A stretch of 64,000 nt of DNA from Phlebotomus papatasi (GCF_024763615.1 NC_077223.1:92876627-92940626), one strand, 5' to 3'. Positions 45,065 through 56,779 are shown, counted from the first letter of the stretch. A program made the numbers and translations. The notes: generated by a model from the sequence alone, not told the origin.

Positions 45065-45264
45065 AATCTTATTTCTCTAGAACAGAATATTCTTTCAGTG
45101 CGCGTCAGTGTTATTGAGTGCAATCCAAATAATAAAATACACAATTTTGCAGAGCTTTCAATGCCTTCAATACCTCTCTGGAAAATTGTATGTTTAATTC
45201 TTCAGATTGCAATCAATAGCACTGACGTTCACTACAAGGGCATTCTGTCCTAAAGAAATAAGGT
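45065..45264. mobile_element. Foldback MITE in intron
   Basis: A ~200-bp imperfect palindrome. TCTTATTTCTCTAGAACAGA on the left pairs with TCTGTCCTAAAGAAATAAGG on the right. CGTCAGTGTTATTGAGTGCA and TGCAATCAATAGCACTGACG pair inside. Non-coding. Confidence 0.7.
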
Positions 45265-45635
45265 TCACATTCATCGTCGACCCATTCTTCTCCATAGTCA
45301 GAAATGGGTCGTATTCAGCAGCATGTTATTCATTGCGAAACATTTCTACTAGACCCAAACTTACTCAAATCGGTTGAAAAACACGACCCTATGTCTTTTT
45401 AATAATTATACCTTGAAAACTGTTATCAGAAATACTACAAGTTTTTTTTTCTCGGATAGGTAAGCAATGTCTGCGTCATCGTTTTACCGCATTAAATCGT
45501 ATAATACATTTCCAAAATATCCCAAACTATATTATTTTTGATTAACAAGAGATTCTAAAACATGAGGGCCATATTAAATATCGAAGATCAGCTTAATGCA
45601 AAGATACTGAGTAGACCGCATGTTGCAGTCTGTAA

Positions 45636-45767
45636 GAGCCTAGACAGACTTGAGAATTAGCCGAGAGACGGCTTAGCGTAATTATATTCGAAATATTGAT
45701 TAAACTACATTTCCATAATTTTCCACTAAGTCGTCTCTCGTCTTAAGTCGTAAGTGTGTCTAGGGCG
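45636..45767. mobile_element. MITE of the 10381 family, perfect TAA TSD
   Basis: 132 bp, flanked by TAA at 45633-45635 and 45768-45770. The orientation is reversed relative to 10381-10512. The left arm is GAGCCTAGACAGACTTGAG and the right arm GACTTAAG-type ending GTGTGTCTAGGGCG. Confidence 0.85.
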
Positions 45768-46079
45768 TAACCTTTGGAATGTTAGGTCTCCTTATAACCT
45801 AATATCGATAGACCGACAAACAGCTTAACGCAATTTTTCAAAAATTATCTAATTTATAAAGATATGTCAAATATTTGGGAAGGGGTAGAGGTGGAAATTT
45901 CGAAAGAACGAAAATTCAAATGATACCTATTTTCTATTGCTTTCTAAGAAAATTTTTATACGAAAATACACTAATATTTTGTATTTGTAATGCTACAAAA
46001 CATTCCCCATGCTTAACTTTTTATTTACACATTTTTTACTGTGTTAAAAAAAATTATACAAGCATTGAAGAAGAGGATG

Positions 46080-46903
46080 TAGGGGAAATGCTTCTAATTT
46101 GGGGCAGGGTGCATGTAAGCACTATTGTTGCTATTTTTTGAGAAGCTATTTATCGTTTTTGTTTTTTTTTCTAAAATTAATCTTAACGTTTAAAAATGAA
46201 TTAATATGCAGAGAAGAATTTGTCTGTAATTCTGGACACTTTGCTTGTATATTTGGACAGCTAATTCTCCTCAATAGAATGCCCCTTGTTGCCCATTTCA
46301 AGATCTTAATTTACGAAGTCATCTTCCTGTTTATAAGAAGGAACCATAAGATATCCCAAGAAGCCTGAAAATTTTCTTATAATTCAATACAGAGAGACGA
46401 CTTCGACACTCCAATTCCGAAGCTGTTTCACACATTTCTTTGCCCTTTCGGTACTCTTTTAAGGCTTTTTGCACTGCATCTCGTTCGTATGGATTATGTT
46501 GGATTGAGATCTTCCGATGTTCGATGAAAAAAACTCTACTTTTTCCAAAAATTTCGACCCTTGGTGTGCGTCTTCCTCAGTGGGTCAATTAGATTTTTTT
46601 TAAGTAATTGAAAAACGTCTGACGTCTACTTACTGAAGAAAACAAAAAAGTTCTGTCATTTTCTCGTAAAAAACTGTTCGCACTGAAGTTTCAATAAAGC
46701 AATTTTAATTCAAATTATATTAAAAATTGAACAAATTCAGTGTTAATATCTTCTAAAAAGAATAAATATTTAGAGAGAATATATTACTCATTAAGTATTG
46801 GAAGAAACTTTTATACTTTTAAGCACATTTTTTGTAGTGTCCAATTTTACCCTCAAAGTGTCCAAAATTACAAGCCGTCCCAAATTGCAAGCACTTCCCT
46901 TTA
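46080..46903 (+). mobile_element. ~0.8-kb non-coding element (copy C, diverged)
   Basis: It starts TAGGGGAAATGCTTCTAATT and ends GCAAGCACTTCCCTTTA. It shares GGACAGCTAATTC, CAAGAAGCCTGAAA, AGTGTCCAATTTTACCCTCA and AAAAGAATAAATATT with copies A and B, but at lower identity and with a different terminal core (GCTTCTAATT rather than GCTCATAATT). The 88- and 89-codon frames across its start have no motif. Confidence 0.65.
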
Positions 46904-47814
46904 TATCAAGTTATCGGACTTTTCCGTTTATTTCAACTTTGCATGGATATAAAGTGAATCCCTTTGGTTAGACTATACAGGTACGACAACACGATTTTGA
47001 CGCGGCTATTAAAGCAACACGACACATCGTTGCCAACCGAAAAAGGGGAAGTGGTGAACTCATGATGGAGAGTTCAAACTTTTCTCATCATGGAAAATGT
47101 CGCTCAGAATGGTGACGAGAATGTTGGATGTCTCACACAAAGTGATTTCGCAATTTATAGACACACAGTCAGCATTTTGAAATTCATAGTTTTACAAGTT
47201 GAAACTTTAAAGCTTCTGCACAGAATATAGTACTTCACTTTGAGGCAAAATTGAACATCTCTGCACGATTTACAATTTCACCTTTAAAATTTTGCCTTTC
47301 TAAAAGCACCCCTTGTTTGTTCAAGATGTGGATTTATTTTATTTACATTGCGAATAATGAAGATGCTCCTCTTGTGGATTTCTTAGGTATGGTAGGGGGT
47401 GGCTTATGTATGTCTCCAAATTGTCTCATGAAATATTTGCCTAAATCTGAGAAAAGGGTCTATAGTATGCTAAGAATAGTTCCATAAACTATAAAACATT
47501 CAACAAATCTTTTTGACATCATATTTTGGAACAGCATTAAGAACTTGTACCATTTTAGAAACACTAACTTATGCTTAACCTATTTATAGAAATATGTAAA
47601 CATTTTTTTGAAGTATACATTAAGCATAAGTTATAGTTACATAGAAAGTTGCGATGTTTCATTACTGGAAACTCTGTGTCATTTACAGAATAATTTAACA
47701 GGACCGAATTTTTAAGAAATGATTACCTAAATACATTTAAGTTAAGAACTGGCACAAAATTAGACGAATTCAATTTAAAGGAGTAAAAATAGATTATTAT
47801 AGTTTTTTTTTTAT
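46904..47814. other. AT-rich non-coding sequence
   Basis: No gene is recognised. A small palindrome (AACTTATGCTTAAC ... TTAAGCATAAGTT) lies at 47566-47632. Confidence 0.5.
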
Positions 47815-47960
47815 TTAGAGCTGGCGACAGACAGACCGATAGACGGGCAGACAGTGTGATGACATTTCTCAGATATCATCTGAAACGCGAAGATTTGTTG
47901 AGAAAAGAGGTTGAAGGTGGAAATTTTGGGTAGTGAAAAAAAACGAGAAATTATAAGGGA
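47815..47960 (-). repeat. Dispersed GTTTGTCCGTCC repeat fragment
   Basis: AGAGCTGGCGACAGACAGAC, GACAGTGTGATGACATTTCT and GAAGGTGGAAATTTTGG match 19975-20170 in the same orientation and order. Non-coding. Confidence 0.55.
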
Positions 47961-48081
47961 AGTGCATCCCGGATCGGAATGCTAAATAGACATGCTCGAT
48001 ATTTAGTTGAAAATATAAACCTCAAAATACTATTTGGTATTTTTGTGCATGCTATGAGTAATCGGTTAGTGATCCAGTTAA

Positions 48082-48700
48082 CTCTCTTAGAAAAAATTAG
48101 TTCGTACAAGCTCATATGTAGTCATTAGAACTATAAAATATAGTAAATATAGACCCAACTATATATTTAGTTTGGGTAACTAAATAAAATAGTTGACCAC
48201 AGTTAGTTAAAGTATCCTTTTCATTTAGTTATCACAACTAAATCAAAATAGTAATTGGTACTATAACATATTAGTTCCAATTACTAAATAAATGGGGTTG
48301 ATACCCATCTTATTGGCTGTAATAACTATATCATATTAGTTGTGGTTCAGCATATAAGTAAAAAAAACCACTCTTTACTATTGGAAAAGTAGTCATAACT
48401 TTATGAAAATATAGGCCCATCTATTTACATTGGTTGTGAGAACTAAAAGGAATTAGTGACCAATATTAGTTGGGATAATGATTTCATTTAATTAACACAA
48501 GCAAATATAATTGTATGAAAGCATTATGAAATAATTGCCGCAACTTAGCCACGTAAATATTGTCTTATATTCTCACTACTAATAAATTTATTATGAGTAT
48601 AATGTTTTAAGAATATAAGAACTATTTTAAATAGATTTGATAATAATCGCCCGAACAACTAATTTTCATTAGTAATCACGTCTAAACTTTTCTAAGAGTG
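48082..48700. mobile_element. 619-bp element with TCTTAGAAAA ends
   Basis: The left end CTCTCTTAGAAAAAATTAG and the right end CTTTTCTAAGAGTG are inverted. The left half is full of short TTAGTT/AACTAA variants. The right half (48366-48700) is nearly identical to 34961-35295. No coding capacity. High identity with the other copy suggests recent movement. Confidence 0.7.
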
Positions 48701-49111
48701 AATATGTGCATTTGAATTTTAAATTTTTACAATAAATTAATAAAAAATAGATGTAATCGCAACTATGTACTCTGTACTTCGGATCGTCACGAATTTAATT
48801 AGTTGTCTTACGGAAAATTGGTTTTATAAATCATATCTAAACTAATTTACTGCATCCTTATGAGAGTTAAATAGTAAAAAGTTGCTAATAACTTTTAAAA
48901 ATTTATTTGAATTTCTGCAACAATATGGTAATAACCAGACGATCCGAGGAACACTGCCGATCGCTGGTATTCTTCCCTTATACTGTTCTCTCCGTGGAGT
49001 TCGAACAGTAAAATTAAGTAAAGTAGCGTCAAATTTGGCGGATAGATCCTCGATTTACCGTCTTTAACCAAGGGGTAACTCATTTCGGAGAAATAAAGGC
49101 AATCAGACCAG

Positions 49112-49395
49112 GGAACCCATGGGGGAACCTGAGGAAATTAAAATGGAACCTGGGAAACCTACAGGAAACTCATACGTTTTTCAGGGAACTCACGGCGAAC
49201 TCAGGGAACCCATAGATTTTTCAGGGAACTCTCTGAGTGAGAACCTAGGAAACCCATACATTACTCAGGCAACTCTCCAAGAACCTAGGACACCCTTACA
49301 TTTCTCAGGGACCTCACGAGGAACCTATATATTTTTCTAGGAACCCGGGGAACTCATACATTTTTCAGGAATCTCTTAGGTAACTCTGGGTTCAA
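49112..49395. repeat. Degenerate ~50-bp minisatellite
   Basis: Five to six imperfect units built from GGGAACTCATACATTTTTCA, GGGAACTCTC and GAACCTAGG follow each other. They create a 73-codon open frame (49119-49340) with repeated FSG and EP motifs, an artefact of repeat length rather than a gene. AGGAACCC and GGGAACT words dominate. Confidence 0.75.
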
Positions 49396-49399
49396 AAAC

Positions 49400-50261
49400 A
49401 ATTAACATAGCGAGAAACTCAGGGGAATTCATAGGTATATTTTTTTCAGGAAGCGGGTACTCGAGCCACTCTAATTGCTTATGAATAATCCCTTATCTTT
49501 AACAAGGATTAGTTTATTTTAACGAGATATTTTTACAGCTACAACAAATAATAACGTACTTCTCAATGACCTATAATTATTTGTTTTTCCAACATGAACC
49601 CGCAATAAATCTTGAAACGGTATTTTACGAAGTCAGTCGGCAATCATATTTTAAGATTTATAAAGTAAATAAATATATTTTATTTTTATCGTGAGGTAGG
49701 ACGAACTGACGTATTCGAGCACTTCACGAAACTTCTTTTAATTCATTTAAATCGATTTACAAACAATCTCAAAAAAATTCTCAGAGTTTTACATTGTAAG
49801 ATTTAACAGATGAGAAATTTAGTACATCTAACTTTAAATAAAGGGTAATAAAAATTAATATTGCACATTTAACAACTATCGTTGAATATGAATCAACTTT
49901 TGAAGGCTACTTAATAGATTGAGAGATTTAAATTTATTTGCACTTTAATTAAATTTAATTACAAGCATTTTATTTTTTATTCGAAACCCAAATTCATTTG
50001 CTCAAATAACTTTGTTTGGTGTACTATATAAACAAAGTTGGTACAGAAATAATAGCTTTTTGAATTTCAAAGAGCACTTTGAAAACACAAATTGTAACAA
50101 TATTTATTAAGGTTTTGTCAAATGGATTTCACTTAAATGTAATTAAATAACATTTTTGTATGCCAAACCATATATGAGTTGAAATTTCAATAAAATAAAA
50201 TTAATTTTCTTTTTTATTAAATGCAAAAATTTTGCTAACCCTTTATTTAACAATGATTCTT
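49400..50261. other. AT-rich non-coding sequence
   Basis: No gene is recognised. A trace of the dispersed repeat (GTATTCGAGCACTTCACGAA) is at 49710. Confidence 0.5.
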
Positions 50262-50515
50262 CACTGAGAGAAATCCGAAAAAGTTGAAATAACATTCCGG
50301 AAATGTTAATTTTACCCTGCAGTATTGATCCGAAATCGGTGTAAATATTACCCTTTTCAGGTGTATTGGGGGTTAAAGTTAACCTTTTTCATGTTAATCT
50401 TACCCATAAAAATGTGTAAAATTAACATTAAAAACTGTTGATATATTTTTACACCTAAAAAGTGTTGAACTTATGAGGAAAAAAATTTAATCGCATCCTC
50501 TTTTTTTTCTCAGTG
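50262..50515. mobile_element. MITE with CACTGAG ends (copy 4)
   Basis: Starts CACTGAGAGAAATCCGAAAA, ends CATCCTCTTTTTTTTCTCAGTG-like. 254 bp with the same internal blocks as 2207-2459, in reversed orientation. Non-coding. Confidence 0.75.
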
Positions 50516-52649
50516 TTGATCCTACGTCTTCTAATCAATTATTTCCATGTCTCAAAGTTTATTTAATAAATAGCTTTTTATTAGACCAATTAGGGAGTTT
50601 AAATTAAGATCAATTAATTGTTCATATGCTTATTATATTTGTTATTGAATTAGCAGAAGTAAAGTATTACGAGAACTACAAGAAATGTTATTTAAAAGAA
50701 TAGAGTTAATTCTAAGAATTGGATATTCTCAATAATACGATAAAGAAATGTTGTACTTCCTGATTAGATATTGGTGATATGTGAATTCGAATAAATGAGA
50801 GTAACTTTAGGACTAGCACAAAAAATACTTAGTATTATCCTTTATTATATATTTATGTTGTATATATATATAACTTTCATCCCATTGGCTCCTATTATGT
50901 AAGAATGAGAATATAAAATGAGAGAATTTATGATTCGTTTGTAGAAGACATGAACGACAAGAATAATATTGAGTATTCTATGTGAGTATGATCATTTCCC
51001 AGACTTCACCCAAGTTATAAGATATGTAAGTCACGATGGATAATAGTGAAGTACCATAATAGCTTCTGCACTAATTTATCTTATTGATTCTGTAATCTAC
51101 AGTCCGCGAGGGACCAGCTCCAAGTGATACTTATCCTTATGCCTTCCCCATATCATCTGTGTGCAACATTTAGATATTACATATTGGATCAGAATTCATA
51201 TAATATATACACATATAATATAAAGGAACACTAAAACTAACTAATTTATATGGCATTGGAAACTTCTGTACATTTGGCCACAAAATGTTTTCCAATGGCT
51301 CTGGTTTGGGTAAAGATTCAGACAACTTAACTTGACCATTGGTCGACTCTTCATATTATATATATAAAATGCTATATATACTTACACTTTATATATGGGA
51401 ACAGCAAGAACTTAAAGCATCGTATCATATGGGGAAAAGACGTGGAAGTGAACTATTATATCTGGCAATGTGAACACAGACTTTCTCTTAGGCCAGGCCT
51501 CAATGGAACGGGCTTAAACAAGATTGTACACAGTAATACGCTCTTCTTGCCTCCGTCTAGAACTTGTAGTAGGAGTTTATTGAACATGGCCGATAGCACA
51601 CTTGGATTAACGGAAAAGCTACGGCAATGTAACAATAAACTTCTGTCCCTAACTTTTCACTTGAAATTTTACACTATAAGAGCTTATGATTTGGAAATTA
51701 ATTTTGCAAAACTTTCCTAATTCTTTTTGATACATTCTTAGTGTGAGACATATTACTTCTTGAGATAAGAAACCAGAAACTCAATCTACTCTGATTACTC
51801 ATAAGTTACCCCTTGCAGCTTTAATTCTCGCAAAACGTTAAATAAAACTTCCTGGGGGTCGGAAACGGAGATTCTACATCGAAATATAATACAGATTATA
51901 GCCCCACTCCTCTCATGGAATTCGAGTAGTAAAATGGTATATAATCTTCAAATCATGAATAATGTCATATTATTAAATAAAATATTTTTAATAATCCACA
52001 ATTTCGTAAAATATGCGTGATTTAATAAATGTTCTGCTGACATTGTAAAATTTCGTGTAAGTCTCACATTACAACACCTTCCAATTTACACTTTAATTAT
52101 TTTGTACATGCACGAAACATCTCAATGAGTTGTATGAGTAATTAAATCACAGAAGTCACCCCTTTATTCCCACCTTTCACATCACTATTCTCAAGGTAGA
52201 AAGTATTGCGAAAGTTTCATTTTGCTGTCTTCACGACAAGACATCAATGTCAATTTGAAAAGTTGACAATTCATCAAATTCTTCTGGGAGTTATTCCATT
52301 TTAATCTCTCACTTGTATAGGGTTATTCCACTCCATGAATTGAGATAAGCTATTTGGTATTCACTGGTCAATCGTCTGGAAAATCAGTCCTCCTTGTCTC
52401 TTATGTATACGAAGGATTACATAGTTAAACATTGATTGTTTAGGAGAAATATTGCATTTCATAACGACATCGATGTAGCTATGACGTACTATATCATGGT
52501 ACTGAAACTCCAAAGACAGCATTACATATATTACCTCCATTTTATGATACATTGGTAAGGTACCTAGAAAATTCTATCCTTCTCTCTCAGATAATCATAC
52601 TTTGTTATATTTTCTTAAATATCACATGTTGCAAAAAATGGCAGAACGA
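50516..52649. other. Non-coding sequence, partly less AT-rich
   Basis: No gene is recognised. The 92-codon frame at 51442-51720 has no motif. The stretch 51050-51360 has normal-complexity sequence without repeat structure and may hold intronic regulatory elements. TA-rich runs occur at 50860-50875 and 51195-51375. Confidence 0.4.
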
Positions 52650-52760
52650 TGTTTATCCGTTCGTCCACTAACAGAATTAGATGCCAAACGGTAAGAGATA
52701 TCAGCTTGGGATCTACGGGAGACCACTACTCAAACTTACCTTGAGGCCAACAATACGATC
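52650..52760 (+). repeat. Dispersed GTTCGTCC repeat fragment
   Basis: TTTATCCGTTCGTCCACTAA, AAACGGTAAGAGATATCAGC, TTGGGATCTACGGGAGACC and CTTACCTTGAGGCCAAC match the order at 31645-31760. Worn copy. Confidence 0.5.
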
Positions 52761-52865
52761 TTCAATTCTAGCCTAAACGCCTGTACATGCTAGAAGTAAT
52801 TTCGTTTAATGCTTTTCTAAAGAAAATTTCCCCTATTATTGTAGGTAGACACGTCAAAAAAATTT

Positions 52866-53045
52866 TAAAAGTGTAAAACGTACGGCCTATTTGACACATG
52901 GCAACCCTGTCGATGGCTGTATCATATCAATCCAAATAGGCTAGGCTTTGTTTTTTGATTTCACTGTGATTTGTCGACCACTGAAGAAGGTCCACATCCG
53001 GACCGAAATCTCTGGGCAAGACAGAAAATTTGTTTTTCTTCTTGA
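52866..53045 (+). repeat. Repeat with a stable stem-loop near its 3' end
   Basis: The first 60 bp match 37203-37265 (GGCCTATTTGACACATGGCA, CCTGTCGATGGC). At 52989-53004 a GGTCC/GGACC stem with a short loop lies between CTGAAGA and GAAA. This resembles the core of hammerhead motifs found in some retroelements, but the stem is offset by one base and the closing U is missing, so catalysis is unlikely. Confidence 0.45.
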
Positions 53046-53117
53046 GGTGAAATAAATTTCCACTGGCGATTACCGGAAGTGTCCCCAAAAAAAATTGCTT
53101 TCAGTCTGTAGACTACA

Positions 53118-53325
53118 TAATAGCTCAAATAGACTCAGGCTGATCCTTTAGAATAATTTAGCCTGTAAAATTTAAAATTTGGCGATAAAGATCTTTCCAA
53201 AACTGTCACATATACAGAAGTTGCGATTATCGATTAGAAATCCCTTTGCATTAATCTGCTTTATCCAAACATTTACTGCCAAATTTTACAAGATAAATAT
53301 TTTCGAGGATCAGTCTGATATTTTT
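53118..53325. mobile_element. Foldback MITE with CTGATCCT arms
   Basis: GACTCAGGCTGATCCTTTAG, AATAATTTAGCCTGTAAAAT on the left pair imperfectly with AAATTTTACAAGATAAATAT, TTTCGAGGATCAGTCTG on the right. A single worn arm of the same family is at 10270-10320. Non-coding. Confidence 0.6.
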
Positions 53326-53335
53326 AGACTCAAAT

Positions 53336-53577
53336 GTGCAGGATACACTTACGGTTTAAGCCGAGAGACAGCTCACCGTAATTATAACCCAAATATTGAT
53401 TTGACTATATCCTCATGAGTTTCCAACTAAGCCGTCTCTCGGCTTATATTGTGGTGGTCTCTAGACACTAGAGAAATTTATGTCCATATTGAAGAGTTTT
53501 CCCTACACAAGCGTAGGGAATTTGCCACAATATGGGCATACATTTCTCTGTAGGGGCCAAAGTCTGTCCAGGACACA
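53336..53577. mobile_element. 10381-family MITE split by another MITE
   Basis: The arms are ACACTTACGGTTTAAGCCGA and GCCGTCTCTCGGCTTA. The right terminus (AAGTCTGTCCAGGACAC) is separated from its arm by the insert at 53455-53559. Without it the element would be ~137 bp, matching the family's usual 132. Confidence 0.7.
53455..53559. mobile_element. Nested foldback MITE, TIR TGGCCTCTACACACTAG
   Basis: TGGTCTCTAGACACTAGAGA at the left pairs with TCTCTGTAGGGGCCA at the right. ATGTCCATATTGAAGAGTTT is shared with 59457-59566. 105 bp. No clean target duplication is visible here. It lies inside the older element 53336-53577. Confidence 0.7.
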
Positions 53578-53594
53578 ACTCTTTCTAACTCTAA

Positions 53595-53740
53595 TGCCCT
53601 AGGCACACTTACGATTTAAGCCGAGAGACAGCTTAACGTAATTATAATCAAAATAATGATCAGATTACATTTCCATCAGTTTCTTATTAATTCGTCTTTC
53701 GATTTAAGTCTTGGTTTAAGTCGTGAGTGTGTCTAGGGCG
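53595..53740. mobile_element. MITE of the 10381 family, TSD TAA
   Basis: 146 bp, flanked by TAA at 53592-53594 and 53741-53743. TGCCCTAGGCACACTTACGA on the left, GTGAGTGTGTCTAGGGCG on the right. The right arm carries a small internal duplication (two AAGTC blocks), explaining the extra length. Confidence 0.85.
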
Positions 53741-53743
53741 TAA

Positions 53744-54739
53744 CCCTCAAAATAATGATTTATTTGATATTGGAAAATCCCTTCAATGTTTTCCTCACTA
53801 TCATAACGGCTCTGGATAACAAGTTTATCAACGATTAAGAAATTATTAATTTTGTTTAATTGTCTTCTTTCGACTTATACGTAAAATTAAAATAGGTTTT
53901 AGGTGTTAAAATTAATGATCAAAAAATTACATTGTGGAATTCACTTAAAAAGAAACTGCAACTCGTAGAATACGTAAGTGTTACACATTGTATAAATATT
54001 TAAGTTTTGAATTGTAATTAAAATGTACCCCTCAAAAAAGAACGACACAAACCTCACTTCAATGGGTGACAGGTCAGCCGATATGTCGCCCTTACCTAAC
54101 TACGACCACAGCTTACATTAAGCTCAGATGGGGTGCAGTCAATCAATTTTATAACTTCTAATGGGGAATAGATGAATTGAAGCACTAAATTTGCCACTCA
54201 TTTTCCACTTCCTGAGAGTGAACCGTTCACGAAGAGTTCACTGAAGTAGCGCTACAATCCGAAAACAAAACTCTACATAATTTCCTTATCCTATTTGAAA
54301 GTAGATAAGGATTATTTATCTCTCTGCCCCTCTTTATCCTTTCTGTGTTGAGTGGCTGTACTACTATGCAAACTGATTCCCGCAGGTAGAGTACCTTTGT
54401 GAGACCGGTCAAAGTGGTATCTATCGTGGGGGAGATCGGTAGTGTTCCATAGAAGTTTCGGTCCTTTCCAAAATTCGCTTCCGCTTACGCTACACTGAGG
54501 GCAGTTATCCGACAATATAAGAGCCTTAAAGCAACCTTTGAGCACCTATTAGGATGGTAGGAGTTCGGTCGTCAACTGAGTTGACATGTGTCACATATAT
54601 CGTACGCTCTACGTAACGTAATTTTTAGCTGTACTTATATAAGTTATACGCATATAGACGCTTTCATGTTTTTAATTATTTCATCAGACTCACACCAATA
54701 TTTACCCAAATCCTTTCGTCATGCAGTGCAGACCACATA
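53744..54739. other. Non-coding sequence
   Basis: No gene is recognised. A somewhat GC-richer part lies at 54030-54560. The 61- and 77-codon minus frames there have no motif. Confidence 0.45.
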
Positions 54740-54742
54740 TTA

Positions 54743-54945
54743 AGCGGTATTCAGATTAGAGGTTTAGCCTAGTTCTCGAAAGTCTCAAAATCCTAAATAA
54801 GAAGCAATTTTATTGGTTGATCAGAATCTAATTAACCATTTATTCTTATTATCCAATCCAAAGTCACAATTTTCCAAAAAATCTTGATTAATAAATAATT
54901 ACAGAAGTTAAGTCATATGGCTAAGTCTTAGGTCTGAAGCCCGTA
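54743..54945. mobile_element. MITE with CTTAGGTCTGAAG ends, TSD TTA (copy 1)
   Basis: The left end AGCGGTATTCAGATTAGAGG and the right end CTAAGTCTTAGGTCTGAAGC are inverted, with AAAATCCTAAATAAGA and TCTTGATTAATAAATA blocks inside. TTA flanks it at 54740-54742 and 54946-54948. 203 bp; partner at 57349-57549. Confidence 0.8.
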
Positions 54946-55043
54946 TTACATGCCTTCTTGATTTGATTACATGGGATATCGTTCATGCAATTGAATAATT
55001 TATAAAGCCAGATTTCAGAGATTCACATATAGAAGTTATGCGT

Positions 55044-55233
55044 AGGGAAAACTGGGGCACCACTGAACATGGGAATAGCACCGAACACTGAATTTTATTT
55101 CTAAACTACGACTACTATTTCTTCAGTGGACAAGCATCCCAATAGTATCTATGAATTCATACAGGTCTAGTCCTTTTAAGTTTGCTATCTAATTAAAAAA
55201 TAACAAAGTTCGATAAAGCCTCAGTTTCCCCTA
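55044..55233. mobile_element. MITE, TIR TAGGGGAAACTGGGGCACCA (copy 5, worn)
   Basis: Left TAGGGAAAACTGGGGCACCA, right CTCAGTTTCCCCTA with part of the right arm lost. The loop keeps TTCAGTGGACAAGCATCCC. 190 bp, non-coding. Confidence 0.7.
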
Positions 55234-56614
55234 TATGTTCTAAAATTGAAACGCTTTGCCACCCAATTTTAAATATAAACAAGAATATAAAACATATTAA
55301 ATGAAAAATATTATTTTACAAAGATAGCTGTCTCTATTTTCATAGTTCCTGGAAGAATTCTATAACACATATATTTGATTCTCCAAAATTTATTTTCTTT
55401 GTTCCATCAATCGTAAATAAAGAATACAAAACAGGAATTGATTGTGTGCCTTTGAGGCATAAACTATTAGGAATCTACATATTAAAAAAGAAGAATACTA
55501 CTTGTTTCACAGAAAATTTGTATGAGACATATAAGAATTTACATAAAATAAAAGACTATTTATTTCAAAAAGCATTATTTTATTCATAAAGTAACTTTTC
55601 ATAACTGTTTTGGAAAATAAAAGAAGTCTTTCTGTATTTCTTTTCCTCACTGTCTCCCCAACAGTAAATTTTCTTTGGAAATGTTATGTGATGTAAGGGG
55701 ATAAAAGAGAGAATTTTAACTTGTTCAATTGGGTAATGGCACGATATTAAAATAATTTCTATTATATTTTTTTTTATACATTCGTTTTATGCATATAACC
55801 CTTACACTGAATTATTTTACCTTTTTATATTCCCACGTGCAACAGCCACTACACCTTGGAGGAATGTGTAATCCCTTTCTCTTCACCTTTATGTAAGCAA
55901 TAAATATTGGAAAAAAGCAGTCAAGTGTATCCTTTGCCGAGCCATATACGCACATATTATATGTTGAATGGGTTGAGGATAGAAATGGCAATAGAAGGGA
56001 GAATGGGTTGCGAAGGAAGTCGGTTGACGGTGTATATGAATAATTTAATGGACAAGAAAAGCGCTGGTTGTAGTTTACCCAGCAGCAACATAAATTCTGA
56101 AACTTTAGACTCTGACACACACTCTCACCCTCACACCCAGCTCCAATTTCTTATATATATATAGGTATAGGTATATATACTTATGAAGATAGAAGAATGG
56201 AAGTATCAGAGTGAACTAAGAACAAAGTGCACACAATATTTCCTTATTTACATGTTCGCTCATCAATAAATAATGTGTGAACTGCTATTATTCAAAGAAA
56301 AAAAAAACAAAATAAAAGCAAAAGTAAAAAACGAAAAGCTTTTTCTCTGTAATATCAATCTTTAACGAAGTCTCAACATTTCGCCAAACTTATGTTTGGA
56401 ATGAATGCTTTGATATCCTTGTATTTCAACCAAAGCTACTTACTATTTTTTTTTCTTTTTCTTATATTTTATTTTAATACAAATATCTTTGTACAATACA
56501 TTTTTAATAATGAAAAACATAAATAAATTTAAGATATATACACATACACTATAACTTTTATGTCAAATTGGACGATTTGGACGCAATTTGCATGCACATG
56601 TTCAATCCGGTGGC
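55234..56614. other. Non-coding sequence with a less AT-rich core
   Basis: No gene is recognised. The part at 55830-56150 is of normal complexity and carries overlapping frames on both strands (102 and 85 codons) without motif. A TATA-rich run follows at 56150-56180. Confidence 0.4.
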
Positions 56615-56775
56615 TGCAAAAATCCCGAAAGCCAAAATCCCGAAAGCCAAAATCCCGAAAGCCAGAATCCCGAATGTTCAAAATCCTGAAAGGGATGAAA
56701 TTATATGGAGGAAAATGTTTAGAATAATTTATTTAAAAATTCTCCAATTTGACGAAAATGTAGAAGTTTTTTTAT
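56615..56775 (+). mobile_element. AAAATCCCGAA element (copy 2, truncated)
   Basis: Three perfect 15-bp units of AAAATCCCGAAAGCC and one variant, followed by GAATGTTCAAAATCCTGAAA as in copy 1. The right half of the element is missing. Because the unit is 15 bp, it translates as repeated KIPKA in a 69-codon frame. That is not a gene. Confidence 0.7.
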
Positions 56776-56779
56776 GACC

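Noticed and set aside
49119..49340. 73-aa proline/glycine-containing protein
   Set aside because: The frame is open only because of minisatellite units; it has no initiation context or splice evidence and no motif.
51442..51720. 92-aa plus-strand protein
   Set aside because: No domain, signal or homology pattern is recognised and there is no gene context; left as non-coding.
52981..53010. Hammerhead ribozyme-like core (CTGAAGA, GGTCC/GGACC stem, GAAA)
   Set aside because: The stem is shifted by one base relative to the required closing pair, and no stem III ending in U plus cleavage base follows. It is at best a dead remnant.
55812..56164. Overlapping 102-aa (-) and 85-aa (+) proteins
   Set aside because: Two antisense frames over the same normal-complexity DNA, neither with a motif; not enough to call a gene.
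56568..56777. 69-aa frame with KIPKA repeats
   Set aside because: It is created by a 15-bp non-coding minisatellite at a transposon end.
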